From positions 1-42,120 of the forward strand of contig NZOF01000165.1 in assembly GCA_002695185.1 (NCBI GenBank): DNA of 42,120 nucleotides. The letters run 5' to 3'. Below the pieces are notes generated by a model. It did no database searches. It saw only the letters and a program-made list of their open reading frames with translations, and had not been told where the DNA came from. This document shows, one piece after another, positions 26,578 to 35,314 of the stretch (positions are counted from its first letter, which is position 1; every line of letters begins with the position of its first letter). The DNA comes from Erythrobacter sp. Its GTDB lineage: Bacteria; Pseudomonadota; Alphaproteobacteria; Sphingomonadales; Sphingomonadaceae. The position numbers and the translations under genes are program-made.

Positions 26578-28233
26578 CTAGAGATAGGCGTCGTCGATTA
26601 CTTCGACGCTGTCGGGATTCACTTCATAGGAGTGCTCGAACTGTTGTTTCGCGAGCGCGATGAGATCGCAGTTCTCATCCTTTCCGGTCAGCCACTTGAA
26701 GTCGTATGCGAACGGGCCCGGGAACAGCGTCCACTGCAAGGCAAGGTCGAAGGCGAGCATGCCGCTGAAGAAGCCGTTGACCAGGCTCTCGATATTCTTT
26801 GTGCTTCTGCCGGGCATTGCGCGCGGGAAGATTTGCTCCGTGTCGCCGCGGTCCTGGAACAGCGAGAGGTGCGCCTGGAACGTTTTCTGGATCTCGCCGG
26901 AGCACCGCTCGCCCGCCAGCCACATCCCGGGCCAGCAAAACATTTCGGGCTGCCGCCTCTTGTCCCGCGCGAAGGCGAGGTGGTGGGAAAAGATCACCCT
27001 CACTGGCATGTTCACGGGGCCAAACCCAAAGGTCCGGTGCTCGTCCAGCAGCGCGTCGACGGGGCCGCCGTCGCCGATCATGCCCACGATCGCGTCCAGT
27101 CCAGCGAAGGGGTGGTCGTAGCCGCACCGGTCGGCGAGGCGGGACCCGACTAACTCGTATTCCATCGCTGAGAAGCTCTGTATCGCTTTCTGGAGCTCGG
27201 GTGCCTCGGCCGCTGCGAGGCACAGCCGCGTGAACCGGGCTCCGGGATCGACGTCGCAGATGAAATCTTCGAAGGACTCGATCTCGAGCGGATATCCCCG
27301 CGTCGGGTTAATGGCGAGGTCGCATATCAGGAGGAAAAGCCCGACGAGTGGATCATCGTAGCGCTTCGGCCAATCCGCGCCCAGCAGTTGCAGGAACAGC
27401 TCGAACGCAGATACGTAGATGGGCGCGAACTGCCCCTTCTCCCGGTAGCTCTCGAGCAACACCGGCCCGCCCGAGTTGGCGAGGAACTGGAGCTGGCAGA
27501 AGCGCGCTTGGCCCTCGAATATCTCCGCCAGACCGACCTCGGCCGTCGGAGGCATCGAACCGTGGACAAAGCCCTCGGCGTGCTCCACCCTCAGCCGCAG
27601 GATGTGAGGATCCCAGCCCGCAGGATTGGGAAGCTGGGCCTCGCGCAGGTCGCAAGAGCCGATGATCGCGAACACGGTCTCGCCGTAGGCCTTGAGGTAG
27701 CTGTGGCCGACGCTCTCGAAATATGGCGTGTGACGCAGCTCCAAAGCGCATTTCGGCGACAGCACGATCTTCTTGTAGAAATCGATGTCGAGCGCGTTGT
27801 TGACTGCGATATTCGCAGCCGCGAGCGTCGGATCTTCATGCGTGACACCGGCCAGCATCGCCCGGTGCGCCCAGCTCTTGACCGGCTTGACGCACCCGGC
27901 GCCGCGGCCGAACTGCTGCAGGAACACCATACTTCCGTAGACCTGGGCCGAATAGGCGAGGCTGAGCATCAGCCCGGCCGACGAGCCCATGTGCTGCCAC
28001 CAGTGGATCGTCTCGTGGAGGTAGACCGAATAGGCCTGCATGAGGTCCGCCGTATCGTGGCCGTCGGTGTCGCGCCTCGTGATGGCGTCGACAAGTTCGT
28101 GCACGCGAGGGCTGAGGCGGAGGACGAAATGCTCGGTCGTGTATGTCCCGTGCGCATTGAGGGTCGCGTTGAAGACGCTTGGCGCGGATACTGGATCGAG
28201 AAGGTGCGGGTCGAGGCGTGAGAAGCGAAGCAT
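26578..28233 (-). CDS. HExxH putative metallopeptidase, unknown family
   Basis: A 551-aa protein with a clear zinc-protease-type motif at residues 73-77 (YLHETIHWWQHMGS). A plausible third ligand is Glu240 in EIFEGQARF, as in gluzincins. No signal peptide or membrane helix is obvious, so it is probably cytoplasmic. The ATG at 28233 is chosen over a GTG at 28248; neither has a strong ribosome site. It lies 57 bases after the PD-(D/E)xK gene and before the STAND gene, all on the minus strand, so the three may be one operon. The HExxH motif alone is common by chance, but its setting in an amphipathic helix and the later EGQA support a real enzyme. I do not recognise the family. Confidence 0.68.
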   Translation of the reverse strand: MLRFSRLDPHLLDPVSAPSVFNATLNAHGTYTTEHFVLRLSPRVHELVDAITRRDTDGHDTADLMQAYSVYLHETIHWWQHMGSSAGLMLSLAYSAQVYGSMVFLQQFGRGAGCVKPVKSWAHRAMLAGVTHEDPTLAAANIAVNNALDIDFYKKIVLSPKCALELRHTPYFESVGHSYLKAYGETVFAIIGSCDLREAQLPNPAGWDPHILRLRVEHAEGFVHGSMPPTAEVGLAEIFEGQARFCQLQFLANSGGPVLLESYREKGQFAPIYVSAFELFLQLLGADWPKRYDDPLVGLFLLICDLAINPTRGYPLEIESFEDFICDVDPGARFTRLCLAAAEAPELQKAIQSFSAMEYELVGSRLADRCGYDHPFAGLDAIVGMIGDGGPVDALLDEHRTFGFGPVNMPVRVIFSHHLAFARDKRRQPEMFCWPGMWLAGERCSGEIQKTFQAHLSLFQDRGDTEQIFPRAMPGRSTKNIESLVNGFFSGMLAFDLALQWTLFPGPFAYDFKWLTGKDENCDLIALAKQQFEHSYEVNPDSVEVIDDAYL

Positions 28234-28290
28234 GCCCCTAGATAGCACCGAGCTTTGCCCGGCGTCCCCAACAATGCCCCGAAGGCGTCG

Positions 28291-29898
28291 CTATCGAGAG
28301 GTGTAGATGGCAGATGGATATTCGCGGAAGATCCAATCGCCGCCTCCGCTTTCGCGGCTCAGCATCCTCACGGTGCTCTCGACGACCCCCGGGTTCCCGT
28401 GACCGGTCGGTATGGGATACTGGCGGACCAGGAACGCGGCCGGGACTCGGATGCCGCCGTCGTGCTCCCAGTCGCCTATTCGGTTCATGAGGGCCTTCGT
28501 GCGGTTGTCTGCGATGTCAGCCCGCGCGCCTTCGGCGTAGGCGATGTAGACGAGGCCGAACTCGCCACGCGGGACTTGGGTCATGGCCTTGCCGAACAGC
28601 CCGACGGGCGCGCGGCTCCTCTTTATCACCGCCTCTTGGGCGACCACGCGCCATGCAATGGCGACTGGCGACATGGCGACGTCGAGGGTCCCACCTGGGG
28701 GATGCGCGACCTTGCAGATGAGGCCGTCCCACTCTGGTGTCTCCATGTCCCATCTGAAGACTCGTTTCAGCATGGCCGGGCTGTATGCCTTGGTCACCTC
28801 TGCGAGGTGGACGCGGCTCGGCAGCTCATGAAACGCCACTGTCCCCCATGGATACTCGAGCGGCGAATCGGGGCGGGTCACGAAGCATTGCATTGCGCAC
28901 TTCGAGGCAATCGCGTCGAGGTCCAATCCCGTGGCTTCGACCGTCAGCTCCACGTCGAACCGGCCGAACTGTTCCCTGGCAAGGCAGGAAGCGTGCAGCC
29001 GTCGGAAAAGGTCACGCATCCGTGCCTCCTCCGCGACCTCGTAGTCCGAGAGCGCCTTGCTGCGCTTACACTCGACGACCATGCTGAACTTGTCGTTGCA
29101 TCTGAGGTCCGGCGACTTCTTCTCAGTCGCCTCGACGAAGGACATATCTCGGCCGCTGGCTGCGCATGCCGATGCCACGAGGAGCTCAAAAAGGGTCGCG
29201 TCCGTGTCCACGCCCGAGAAGAGCGTCTGGAGCTTGTCGGCGGCACCAACGACGCCGCGGAGCGCATCGGCGCGCGCGCCGAGTTGCGCCAGCTGCGTTA
29301 CTGCGAGCGCGCCTGCGAAGTGGTCGTAGCGGACGTCGCTGGCGAGATAGTCCTTGGCGAGGCGGACCGCCTGTCGAAGCCGGTGCCCTTTTGGTCGCTC
29401 GCTCTCCAGTCTGACGCCCTTCACGATCGAGATGGGTTCGCCGTCGTCCGCCTCCGAGAGGCGGAACAGGCCAGCCGGGTCCCGCTTGAACCATCCCTTC
29501 GGCGCGTGGAGTTCGAGCAGTGCCAGTGCATCCGGCAGATGGTCCTCCACGAACGCGCTGGCCGCCGGCGCTCCGGACATCACCGTCTCGCGCGCGATGG
29601 CGGGGAAAGGATCGCCTGTCGGTGGCGGCTCGAGGTCATCGGGGTCGACACCGCTGGCGGCGACCATCGCAGCGATCGCCGCCTCGAGTTCTTCCCGTGC
29701 GATTCCCGCTTCGCGTATTGCGGTCTCCATCGCCGCCCTCGCCGCCTTGCCCCCGTCGAGGAAGAAGATGCGCCGAAGGCGGAGCGCCTCCGGCCAGAGA
29801 TCGTCGAAGGCCCGCTGCCTTTGATCAACTAGCTCGACGAGTTGACGCAAATGCTCTGGAAGATCATCCGGTAATAAAGGAGAAGGGTCTTCGGTCAT
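28291..29898 (-). CDS. PD-(D/E)xK nuclease-like protein, unknown family
   Basis: A 535-aa protein. The first 90 residues are helical and charged. A nuclease-like core lies at residues about 235-280: Glu238 (TLFELLVASACAA), Asp264 (KKSPDLRC) and Glu276-x-Lys278 (FSMVVECKRSK). This matches the E...D...ExK order of the PD-(D/E)xK fold, common in restriction and defence proteins. The remaining 250 residues show no motif I can name. The start at 29898 (MTEDPSPL) is chosen; a GTG at 29931 is possible. It is divergent from gajA with only 50 bases between the starts and is followed by the HExxH gene. The two probably work together. Function is unknown; DNA cleavage is a prediction. Confidence 0.7.
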   Translation of the reverse strand: MTEDPSPLLPDDLPEHLRQLVELVDQRQRAFDDLWPEALRLRRIFFLDGGKAARAAMETAIREAGIAREELEAAIAAMVAASGVDPDDLEPPPTGDPFPAIARETVMSGAPAASAFVEDHLPDALALLELHAPKGWFKRDPAGLFRLSEADDGEPISIVKGVRLESERPKGHRLRQAVRLAKDYLASDVRYDHFAGALAVTQLAQLGARADALRGVVGAADKLQTLFSGVDTDATLFELLVASACAASGRDMSFVEATEKKSPDLRCNDKFSMVVECKRSKALSDYEVAEEARMRDLFRRLHASCLAREQFGRFDVELTVEATGLDLDAIASKCAMQCFVTRPDSPLEYPWGTVAFHELPSRVHLAEVTKAYSPAMLKRVFRWDMETPEWDGLICKVAHPPGGTLDVAMSPVAIAWRVVAQEAVIKRSRAPVGLFGKAMTQVPRGEFGLVYIAYAEGARADIADNRTKALMNRIGDWEHDGGIRVPAAFLVRQYPIPTGHGNPGVVESTVRMLSRESGGGDWIFREYPSAIYTSR

Positions 29899-29948
29899 TT
29901 CCGTCGAACGCGATGGGATGGAGAGAAGCACCAGACTTGGGGGGACAC

Positions 29949-31679
29949 GTGCATCTCGCGCAGCTTACGATCAACAACTTCCGGCGCATTGCCGAGGCGT
30001 CGCTTGAGTTCCAGCCCGGGCTCAACATTATCCTCGGGCCGAACAACATTGGCAAGACCGCGATCGTGGACGCCCTGCGCGCGCTGCTTGCGGGCGCGGA
30101 CGACCCGTATCCGCGCTTCACATGCGAGGACATCCATATTCCTTTGGGCGGGACGGCCACCGGGGAGATCAGGTTCGAATACCTGTTCCGCGGATTGAGC
30201 CACGACGACGAGGCCGAATTTATTCACGCGCTGCGCGAGCGTCCTGACGGGTCGACCGAGGCGCTGATGGGCGTGACCTATGGAGAGGCGGACAAGTCGG
30301 GGCGGCTCAAGCCACGCCGCTGGTGCGGCGAATTCGACGAGGTATCGATGACGTCGTCGATGCTGGAGAACCTGCGGAGCGTTTACCTGCAGCCGTTGCG
30401 CGACGCCGAGCAAGGACTCAGGCCGAGCCGCAACAGCCAGCTTTCCCGTCTTATTCACCTACTGTCGGACGACACTGGCCGAGGGGACATCGCGAAGGCG
30501 CTGCGGGAGCTCGACGACAAACTACGGTTACACAAGCCGATCAAGGACACACATTCCGCCATTTCGGGACGCCACGTCTCGATGCTGGGCACCAAGCTAG
30601 CGCAGGCTTTAGAGGTGGGCATCGCCGGCACCGACTTTAGCAAGCTCGCAGCCCGGCTGTCGCTCGTAGTCGACACCTTCGAAATCGATCGCAATGGTCT
30701 TGGCTACAACAACCTCATCTACATGGCGGTGGTCCTTAGCGAACTCGCGAAGAACGCGGATGCGGCGTTCCGCAGCCTGATCGTGGAGGAGCCCGAGGCC
30801 CACCTCCACCCTCAGCTACAGGCAGTGCTGCTGCGTTATCTGTCGGGCATCGACACCGGTGGTCCCGGCGAGAAGCCTGTCCAAGTCTTCGTGACGAGCC
30901 ACTCGCCGAACTTCGCCAGCATCGCGGACCTCGATTCGTTGGTGTGCCTGGTGGAGAATGAGGGGCGAGCGGTGGCTTTCCACCCGCGATCGGTCAATTT
31001 CGCAAAAGGCAAGCGCGAGAAACTAGCCCGCTACCTTGACGTGACCAGAGCGGAGCTTTTCTTCGCGCGGCGCGCCTTGCTCGTTGAGGGTGCCGCCGAG
31101 CTGCTGTTGGTCCACGTCCTTGCGCTGCGTCACGGATACGACCTGCGGGACCACGGAGTCAGCCTCATCAGCGTGGAAGGCCTAAACTTTGACAGCTTCA
31201 TGCCGCTGTTCGGCGAGAAGGCGATCACGATCCCGGTAGCGGTCCTGACCGACGCGGACCCGTCTGCGAAGACGGATGGCAAGACGGTTCCGCTGTATCC
31301 AGGGCCGAACGACACGGTGATGCCGTCGGACACGGCGAAGCAAATGCTCGCGGGTCAAGATGATCTCGTGAAGGTTTTTCTCGGCAAGAAGACATTCGAG
31401 TATGACCTCGCACTCGTTGCCGGCAACAGGCCCGCGATGCTGGCGGCGCTCAAGGAGCTGCACCCGATGATAGGTGCCCGCGTGGCGATGGCAGTGGATG
31501 CGGCAGTCGACGATCAGGCCAAGGCTAAAGCCTTATTCTGCGGAATGTTCGAGCGGGAACACGGTAACGTATCGAAGGGCCGGTTCGCGCAGGCGCTCGC
31601 TGCGCAGATAGAGGACGAGAAGCTCGACATCGAAGCGCCCGGCTACATCCTCGACGCCATCAAGCACGTCTGCCAATGA
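29949..31679 (+). CDS. gajA: Gabija GajA: OLD-family ATPase-TOPRIM endonuclease
   Basis: A 576-aa OLD-family protein, the nuclease of the Gabija anti-phage system. The start is the GTG at 29949 (VHLAQLTINNFRRI) with a GGGGGG ribosome site; an ATG at 29913 would add 12 unlikely residues. The ABC-type ATPase has Walker A GPNNIGKT (30-37), a signature-like segment near 251-262 and Walker B SLIVEEPEAHLHP (276-288). The C-terminal TOPRIM domain has Glu380 (ALLVEGAAE) and Asp435/Asp437 (LTDADPS). Its size is close to the roughly 580 aa usual for GajA. It overlaps gajB by 4 bases. Known behaviour: it is inhibited by nucleotides and cuts DNA when they are depleted during infection. Confidence 0.88.
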   Translation: MHLAQLTINNFRRIAEASLEFQPGLNIILGPNNIGKTAIVDALRALLAGADDPYPRFTCEDIHIPLGGTATGEIRFEYLFRGLSHDDEAEFIHALRERPDGSTEALMGVTYGEADKSGRLKPRRWCGEFDEVSMTSSMLENLRSVYLQPLRDAEQGLRPSRNSQLSRLIHLLSDDTGRGDIAKALRELDDKLRLHKPIKDTHSAISGRHVSMLGTKLAQALEVGIAGTDFSKLAARLSLVVDTFEIDRNGLGYNNLIYMAVVLSELAKNADAAFRSLIVEEPEAHLHPQLQAVLLRYLSGIDTGGPGEKPVQVFVTSHSPNFASIADLDSLVCLVENEGRAVAFHPRSVNFAKGKREKLARYLDVTRAELFFARRALLVEGAAELLLVHVLALRHGYDLRDHGVSLISVEGLNFDSFMPLFGEKAITIPVAVLTDADPSAKTDGKTVPLYPGPNDTVMPSDTAKQMLAGQDDLVKVFLGKKTFEYDLALVAGNRPAMLAALKELHPMIGARVAMAVDAAVDDQAKAKALFCGMFEREHGNVSKGRFAQALAAQIEDEKLDIEAPGYILDAIKHVCQ

Positions 31680-33379
31680 CGGTCTCCCTGTCGACTGAAC
31701 AGATGGACATCGTCAACATGCCGCTCGGGCCGGTCGCGGTGACTGCTTGCGCGGGAAGCGGCAAGACACGAACGGCGGTGCATCGGCTCGCATCGATGCG
31801 AAAAATGGAGGAGGGTCGCGGCACGGTCGCGCTGCTGGCGTTCTCCAACGTGGCCGTCGACACCTTCCGCCGCGAATATGCGGAGCTCCTGCGCGGCTTG
31901 CCGGTCATCGGTCGCTCGGCGTCCGTCGAGATCGACACGATGGACGGGTTCATCACCACCAACGTGCTGCGACCGCATGGCCATCTTGTGATGGGCTGCT
32001 CATGTGCGCCCTTTCTCGTTGAGGGAGGCGAGGCTTTCCTCAAGGCCTTCACCGTCTTCGATGGCAAAATCCCCCGACCGACGATCGACATCGACGTCGC
32101 CTGGGATGGTGTCAGGTTCCAATTTCTAGCCGGACGGGCGGCGATGCAGCTCCCATCGGCTAGGGCCCAAGCCGGACTCGCCCGGCTCGGAAACATCGGT
32201 GCCTATTCGCACTCCTCCGGCCGATATTGGGTCATGCGGATCCTTCGCGAGAAGCCGTTCGTGCTGCGCGCGCTTTCGCGGCGATACCCACATATTCTGG
32301 TGGACGAAGCGCAGGACATTGGACCGGAACACCAGGCCATACTAGATCTGCTGATCGACGCGGGGTCGCAGGTCTCGCTAATCGGCGACCCGAACCAAGC
32401 GATCTTCGACTTTGCCCGCGCCGACGGGAGCTTCCTGCGGTCCTACGGAGCGCGATCCTCGGTCTCGGCGCGCACTCTATCCGTAAACTACCGGTCGCTG
32501 CCTGGCATCGTCGGTGTCGCCAACCGCCTGACTGGTGGCTTGGACACCGCAGACCGCGAGTCCCCAAATCAGCGCGGCGTCGCGTATTACATTCCCTATA
32601 GGACGGATTGTCGAGACGATGCGCTGGCATCCTTTCGCAGCCTGATGAGCGCTGCGGGTCTCAACGCTAGGAATGGAGTGGTTCTCTGTCGTTCGTCGGA
32701 TCTAACGGCGCAGTGGCGCGGCGAGATGGATGGCCAGGGCGTTGGGGTCGTTCGTTCCATGGCGGAAGCCGCGATCAGCCGCAATCGGCGCGACTTTAGA
32801 AGAGCGTTTGAGAAGGCCTGCGTCGGCTTGTCAGGTCTGCTAGCCGCCAAGCACGGGTCTCTGGGATCGGACCTGGCGCGCCCCATCGATGAACGAACGC
32901 GGTTGCTGAGGAGGTTGGTCTGGTCGTTCGTCCGCGATCCTGTCGCAGGGCTACCTTCCGCCACGCTGGTCGCTGACACTGTCTGGCATCCACAGATGAA
33001 AAAGCGTGTTTGCGCTTTTGTCGATATGTTGGTGGCCGACTTCGGCTTCGAGGCAGCCGACAACCTCGGCCGGCGCCTCGCAAACAAAAAGCTAACGAGT
33101 CAACCTTTGGTCGCGACCCCGTCCCTCGCGACCGAGCAGGCCGTGCCCCTCCGAACTTCAACCGTTCATCGCGTGAAGGGGGAGAGTCTTGAATCGGTGC
33201 TATATGTCGCGAAGAAGCCACACGTGCGCGCGATGCTCGCCGGCACTGGCACCGAGGACGGTCGCATCGGCTATGTCGCGTTGACCCGCGCCAAGGACCT
33301 GTTCGTCCTTGCCGTGCCAGAGAACTGCCTCAACGAGTTCGAGTCCGACCTACAGGCGCTAGGCTTTGTTCGAGCGTGA
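31676..33379 (+). CDS. gajB: Gabija GajB: UvrD/PcrA-like helicase
   Basis: A 567-aa superfamily 1A helicase, translationally coupled to gajA (ATGA). Motifs in order: Q-type start STEQMDIV, Walker A ACAGSGKT (24-31), motif II VDEAQD (about 209-214), motif III IGDPNQAIFDF (about 236-246), motif IV SVNYRS, motif V STVHRVKGES and motif VI VALTRAK near the C-terminus. It is somewhat longer than the roughly 500 aa typical of GajB. An OLD nuclease followed directly by a UvrD-type helicase defines Gabija, so the pair is confidently assigned. GajB is thought to sense DNA ends and activate GajA. Confidence 0.88.
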   Translation: MTVSLSTEQMDIVNMPLGPVAVTACAGSGKTRTAVHRLASMRKMEEGRGTVALLAFSNVAVDTFRREYAELLRGLPVIGRSASVEIDTMDGFITTNVLRPHGHLVMGCSCAPFLVEGGEAFLKAFTVFDGKIPRPTIDIDVAWDGVRFQFLAGRAAMQLPSARAQAGLARLGNIGAYSHSSGRYWVMRILREKPFVLRALSRRYPHILVDEAQDIGPEHQAILDLLIDAGSQVSLIGDPNQAIFDFARADGSFLRSYGARSSVSARTLSVNYRSLPGIVGVANRLTGGLDTADRESPNQRGVAYYIPYRTDCRDDALASFRSLMSAAGLNARNGVVLCRSSDLTAQWRGEMDGQGVGVVRSMAEAAISRNRRDFRRAFEKACVGLSGLLAAKHGSLGSDLARPIDERTRLLRRLVWSFVRDPVAGLPSATLVADTVWHPQMKKRVCAFVDMLVADFGFEAADNLGRRLANKKLTSQPLVATPSLATEQAVPLRTSTVHRVKGESLESVLYVAKKPHVRAMLAGTGTEDGRIGYVALTRAKDLFVLAVPENCLNEFESDLQALGFVRA

Positions 33380-33625
33380 CTGCGTAACTGCTGCGACTCT
33401 CACTTTGCCATATCAATGACTTTTAGGGTGTGCCCGACATAGCTTATCGCTGCATGCTGACACCATCTGGGTGAAACGAGATCGTGGATCAACCGCCGCC
33501 CGCGCTGAGGTCCAGATGGGGGCAATGCTGCTCATCCAACAGATATGAACCGAGTAGCAGCTTTGCTAAACTCCACTTCTAAATCGGGACAGGCGGCAAG
33601 CGGCCCAATAACGACCGGCAGGATC

Positions 33626-33901
33626 CTACTTGGCGGCTTCGGACAAAAAGGTCGCTAGTCTCTGCACGGCTACCCGCTCGGCTCTGTAGGTAACTGAGCG
33701 TCCTTCTTTCGTGGATGAGACCAGCCCCGCGTTCCTCAACACCGACAGGTGCACCGAGGTGTTGTTGGGCATCGTATCGGTCTGCTCGGCAACTTCGCTA
33801 GACGTAATCCCGTCCGCCGCTCGCGCTATGGCCAGGAATATCTCCAGCCGGGTTGGCTGTGCCAGGGCACTGAGTTTCGCGACGGCATCCATCTTTTCCA
33901 T
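33626..33901 (-). CDS. ArsR-family transcriptional regulator
   Basis: A 91-aa winged-helix regulator. The fold is evident: KLSALAQPTRLEIFLAIA, then the recognition region MPNNTSVHLSVLRNAGLV, then the wing STKEGRSVTYRA. The start at 33901 has a near-perfect AGGAGGAGA ribosome site; longer frames upstream do not. The metal-binding cysteines of classical ArsR (CxC in the recognition region) are absent, so it probably does not sense arsenite. It is divergent from the operon starting at 34040, with a 26-base palindrome between them that is its likely operator. It would therefore control itself and probably that operon. Confidence 0.88.
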   Translation of the reverse strand: MEKMDAVAKLSALAQPTRLEIFLAIARAADGITSSEVAEQTDTMPNNTSVHLSVLRNAGLVSSTKEGRSVTYRAERVAVQRLATFLSEAAK

Positions 33902-33945
33902 TCTCCTCCTGATAGCGCCAGCGATCCCTACCGACAAGTTAATTC

Positions 33946-33971
33946 AATACTTCATTACCTATTGAAGTATT
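33946..33971. promoter_or_regulatory. Palindromic operator, likely bound by the ArsR-type regulator
   Basis: A perfect inverted repeat with 9-base arms, aatacttca (33946-33954) and tgaagtatt (33963-33971), separated by 8 bases. A second nested pair, ttcaata and tattgaa, overlaps it. ArsR dimers usually bind AT-rich palindromes of this size. It lies 44 bases before the regulator's start codon, and its right edge is 68 bases before the start at 34040. The local AT content is far above the surroundings. Confidence 0.7.
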
Positions 33972-34039
33972 TTCTGTTCATGCTATGTGCCGTCTCACGA
34001 GGCGCTGGTAGGTCCGGCGCGGAACGTGGGAGCGGTGCG

Positions 34040-34417
34040 ATGAGCGATACCGCAGAATTCGAAATCGACCCTTATTTCGAGCAGGCCCCGGTGGACTGGG
34101 CGCTCGATCCTCTCGAGGACAGGAGTGGAGGCATGTTGGCTGTTCACCGCGTCGCGCTCGTCCGGATCGCATGCGTGGCCGCAGAGACCGGTGCCCGAAT
34201 GCAGCGGGACGGCTTGGCGGAGGATCCGGTCGGCTGGATGGTCTCGCCGCTCGAGCTCTTTGAAGGCCGCGCGCCGATCGAAGCCTGCATGGAGCTCAGC
34301 GCCTGCTCGAAGGCGATCCTCCTTCACGGCCTGGGTCTCGGCCTCGATGCGGATCCATCAGTGATTGATCGATTGCTATTCGACCATTCGGCATCCTTGG
34401 AGAGCGGACGTGGTTGA
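34040..34417 (+). CDS. Small conserved protein with MbcA/ParS-like C-terminus
   Basis: A 125-aa protein with a GGGAG ribosome site before its ATG. The C-terminal half contains DPVGWMVSPLELFEGRAPIE followed by an alternating helix ending LLHGLGLGL. The W...P..LF.GR.P pattern loosely resembles the toxin-binding domain of Xre/MbcA/ParS antitoxins. No RES-type toxin gene follows. Instead its last 8 bases overlap the exonuclease gene at 34410. It is the first gene of a probable four-gene operon under the divergent ArsR regulator. The similarity to antitoxins is weak and made by eye; the function is unknown. Confidence 0.6.
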   Translation: MSDTAEFEIDPYFEQAPVDWALDPLEDRSGGMLAVHRVALVRIACVAAETGARMQRDGLAEDPVGWMVSPLELFEGRAPIEACMELSACSKAILLHGLGLGLDADPSVIDRLLFDHSASLESGRG

Positions 34418-35267
34418 ACCGGCGCAGTCCGACATCCGGCAGCTCCACCGTGTCGATCTTCACGTAGGTGAAACAGGCTTCGGGGATCCGGACAATCCCC
34501 AACGTGTCGCGGCCGTTCTGGATGTGGAGACCACCGGGCTCGATCTCGTAAGCGACAGGGTCATCGAACTGGCGGTGCGACGCTTCAGGTATGATCCCGG
34601 CGGGAACATCACCGAGATCGGCCGGGCGTGGTGCTGGCGCGAGGATCCCGGCGTTCCGCTGCCCGAAGATGTGATCCGGATCACAGGCATCACGGATCAG
34701 GACCTCATTGGACGGCGAATCGACGACCGGGTCGCGAGTGATATCATATCGTCCGCCGATGTCGTCATCGCCCACAACGCCGCTTTCGATCGTCCCATGG
34801 TGGAGAAGCGCCTTACTGACCTGCCGATCAAGCAGTGGGCTTGCTCCTGCGTGGAGATCGACTGGGCCGCCGCTGGCTTCGAGGGCCGTTCGCTCGGTTG
34901 GCTCTGCGCGCAAGCAGGATGGTTCTATGATGCGCACCGAGCGCAGGGGGATGTCGATGCGCTCATCCAGCTCCTGCGCCATGAGCGGGCCGATGGACGC
35001 CCGCTGCTCTACGAGCTCGATGGCAGCTCCTCGTGCGACAGCTTCGTAATCGAAGCGGTCGGCTCGGCCTTCTCGACCAAGGATGCTCTGCGGATGCGCG
35101 GCTATCGCTGGGATCCGAAGACGCAGGTCTGGTGGCGTGAGGTCAGGGATGATCGGCTCGTGGCCGAGCAGGCCTGGCTGGCCAGCGAGGTCTACGCGAG
35201 CGGCAAGGGAGCGCGGTCTCTGGGTCCCCGCCTGACCCGCCTCAATGCGTTCAGCCGCTACCGGTGA
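34410..35267 (+). CDS. DEDDh 3'-5' exonuclease, DnaQ-like
   Basis: A 285-aa exonuclease of the DnaQ / epsilon-subunit type. Catalytic residues: Asp38 and Glu40 (VLDVETTGLD), Asp127 (AHNAAFDRPMVE), His176 and Asp181 (HRAQGDVDAL). The order and spacing are those of the DEDDh class. A C-terminal domain of about 80 residues (STKDALRMRGYRWDP, WWREV, EQAWLASEVY) resembles an extension often seen in accessory alphaproteobacterial exonucleases. The start is taken as the GTG at 34410, overlapping the previous gene by 8 bases. It is not the polymerase III epsilon subunit of the core genome, given its context; it is more likely a mobile-element repair or modification-associated nuclease. Confidence 0.87.
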   Translation: MVEPAQSDIRQLHRVDLHVGETGFGDPDNPQRVAAVLDVETTGLDLVSDRVIELAVRRFRYDPGGNITEIGRAWCWREDPGVPLPEDVIRITGITDQDLIGRRIDDRVASDIISSADVVIAHNAAFDRPMVEKRLTDLPIKQWACSCVEIDWAAAGFEGRSLGWLCAQAGWFYDAHRAQGDVDALIQLLRHERADGRPLLYELDGSSSCDSFVIEAVGSAFSTKDALRMRGYRWDPKTQVWWREVRDDRLVAEQAWLASEVYASGKGARSLGPRLTRLNAFSRYR

Positions 35268-35314
35268 CACCCCAGCGGATGAGCCTCTCACCCACGAGCA
35301 CAGGAGAAATAGGC

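Noticed and set aside
34040..35267. An MbcA/ParS antitoxin - RES toxin pair
   Set aside because: The small protein has only a loose antitoxin-like pattern, and the following gene is a DEDDh exonuclease rather than a RES-domain toxin.
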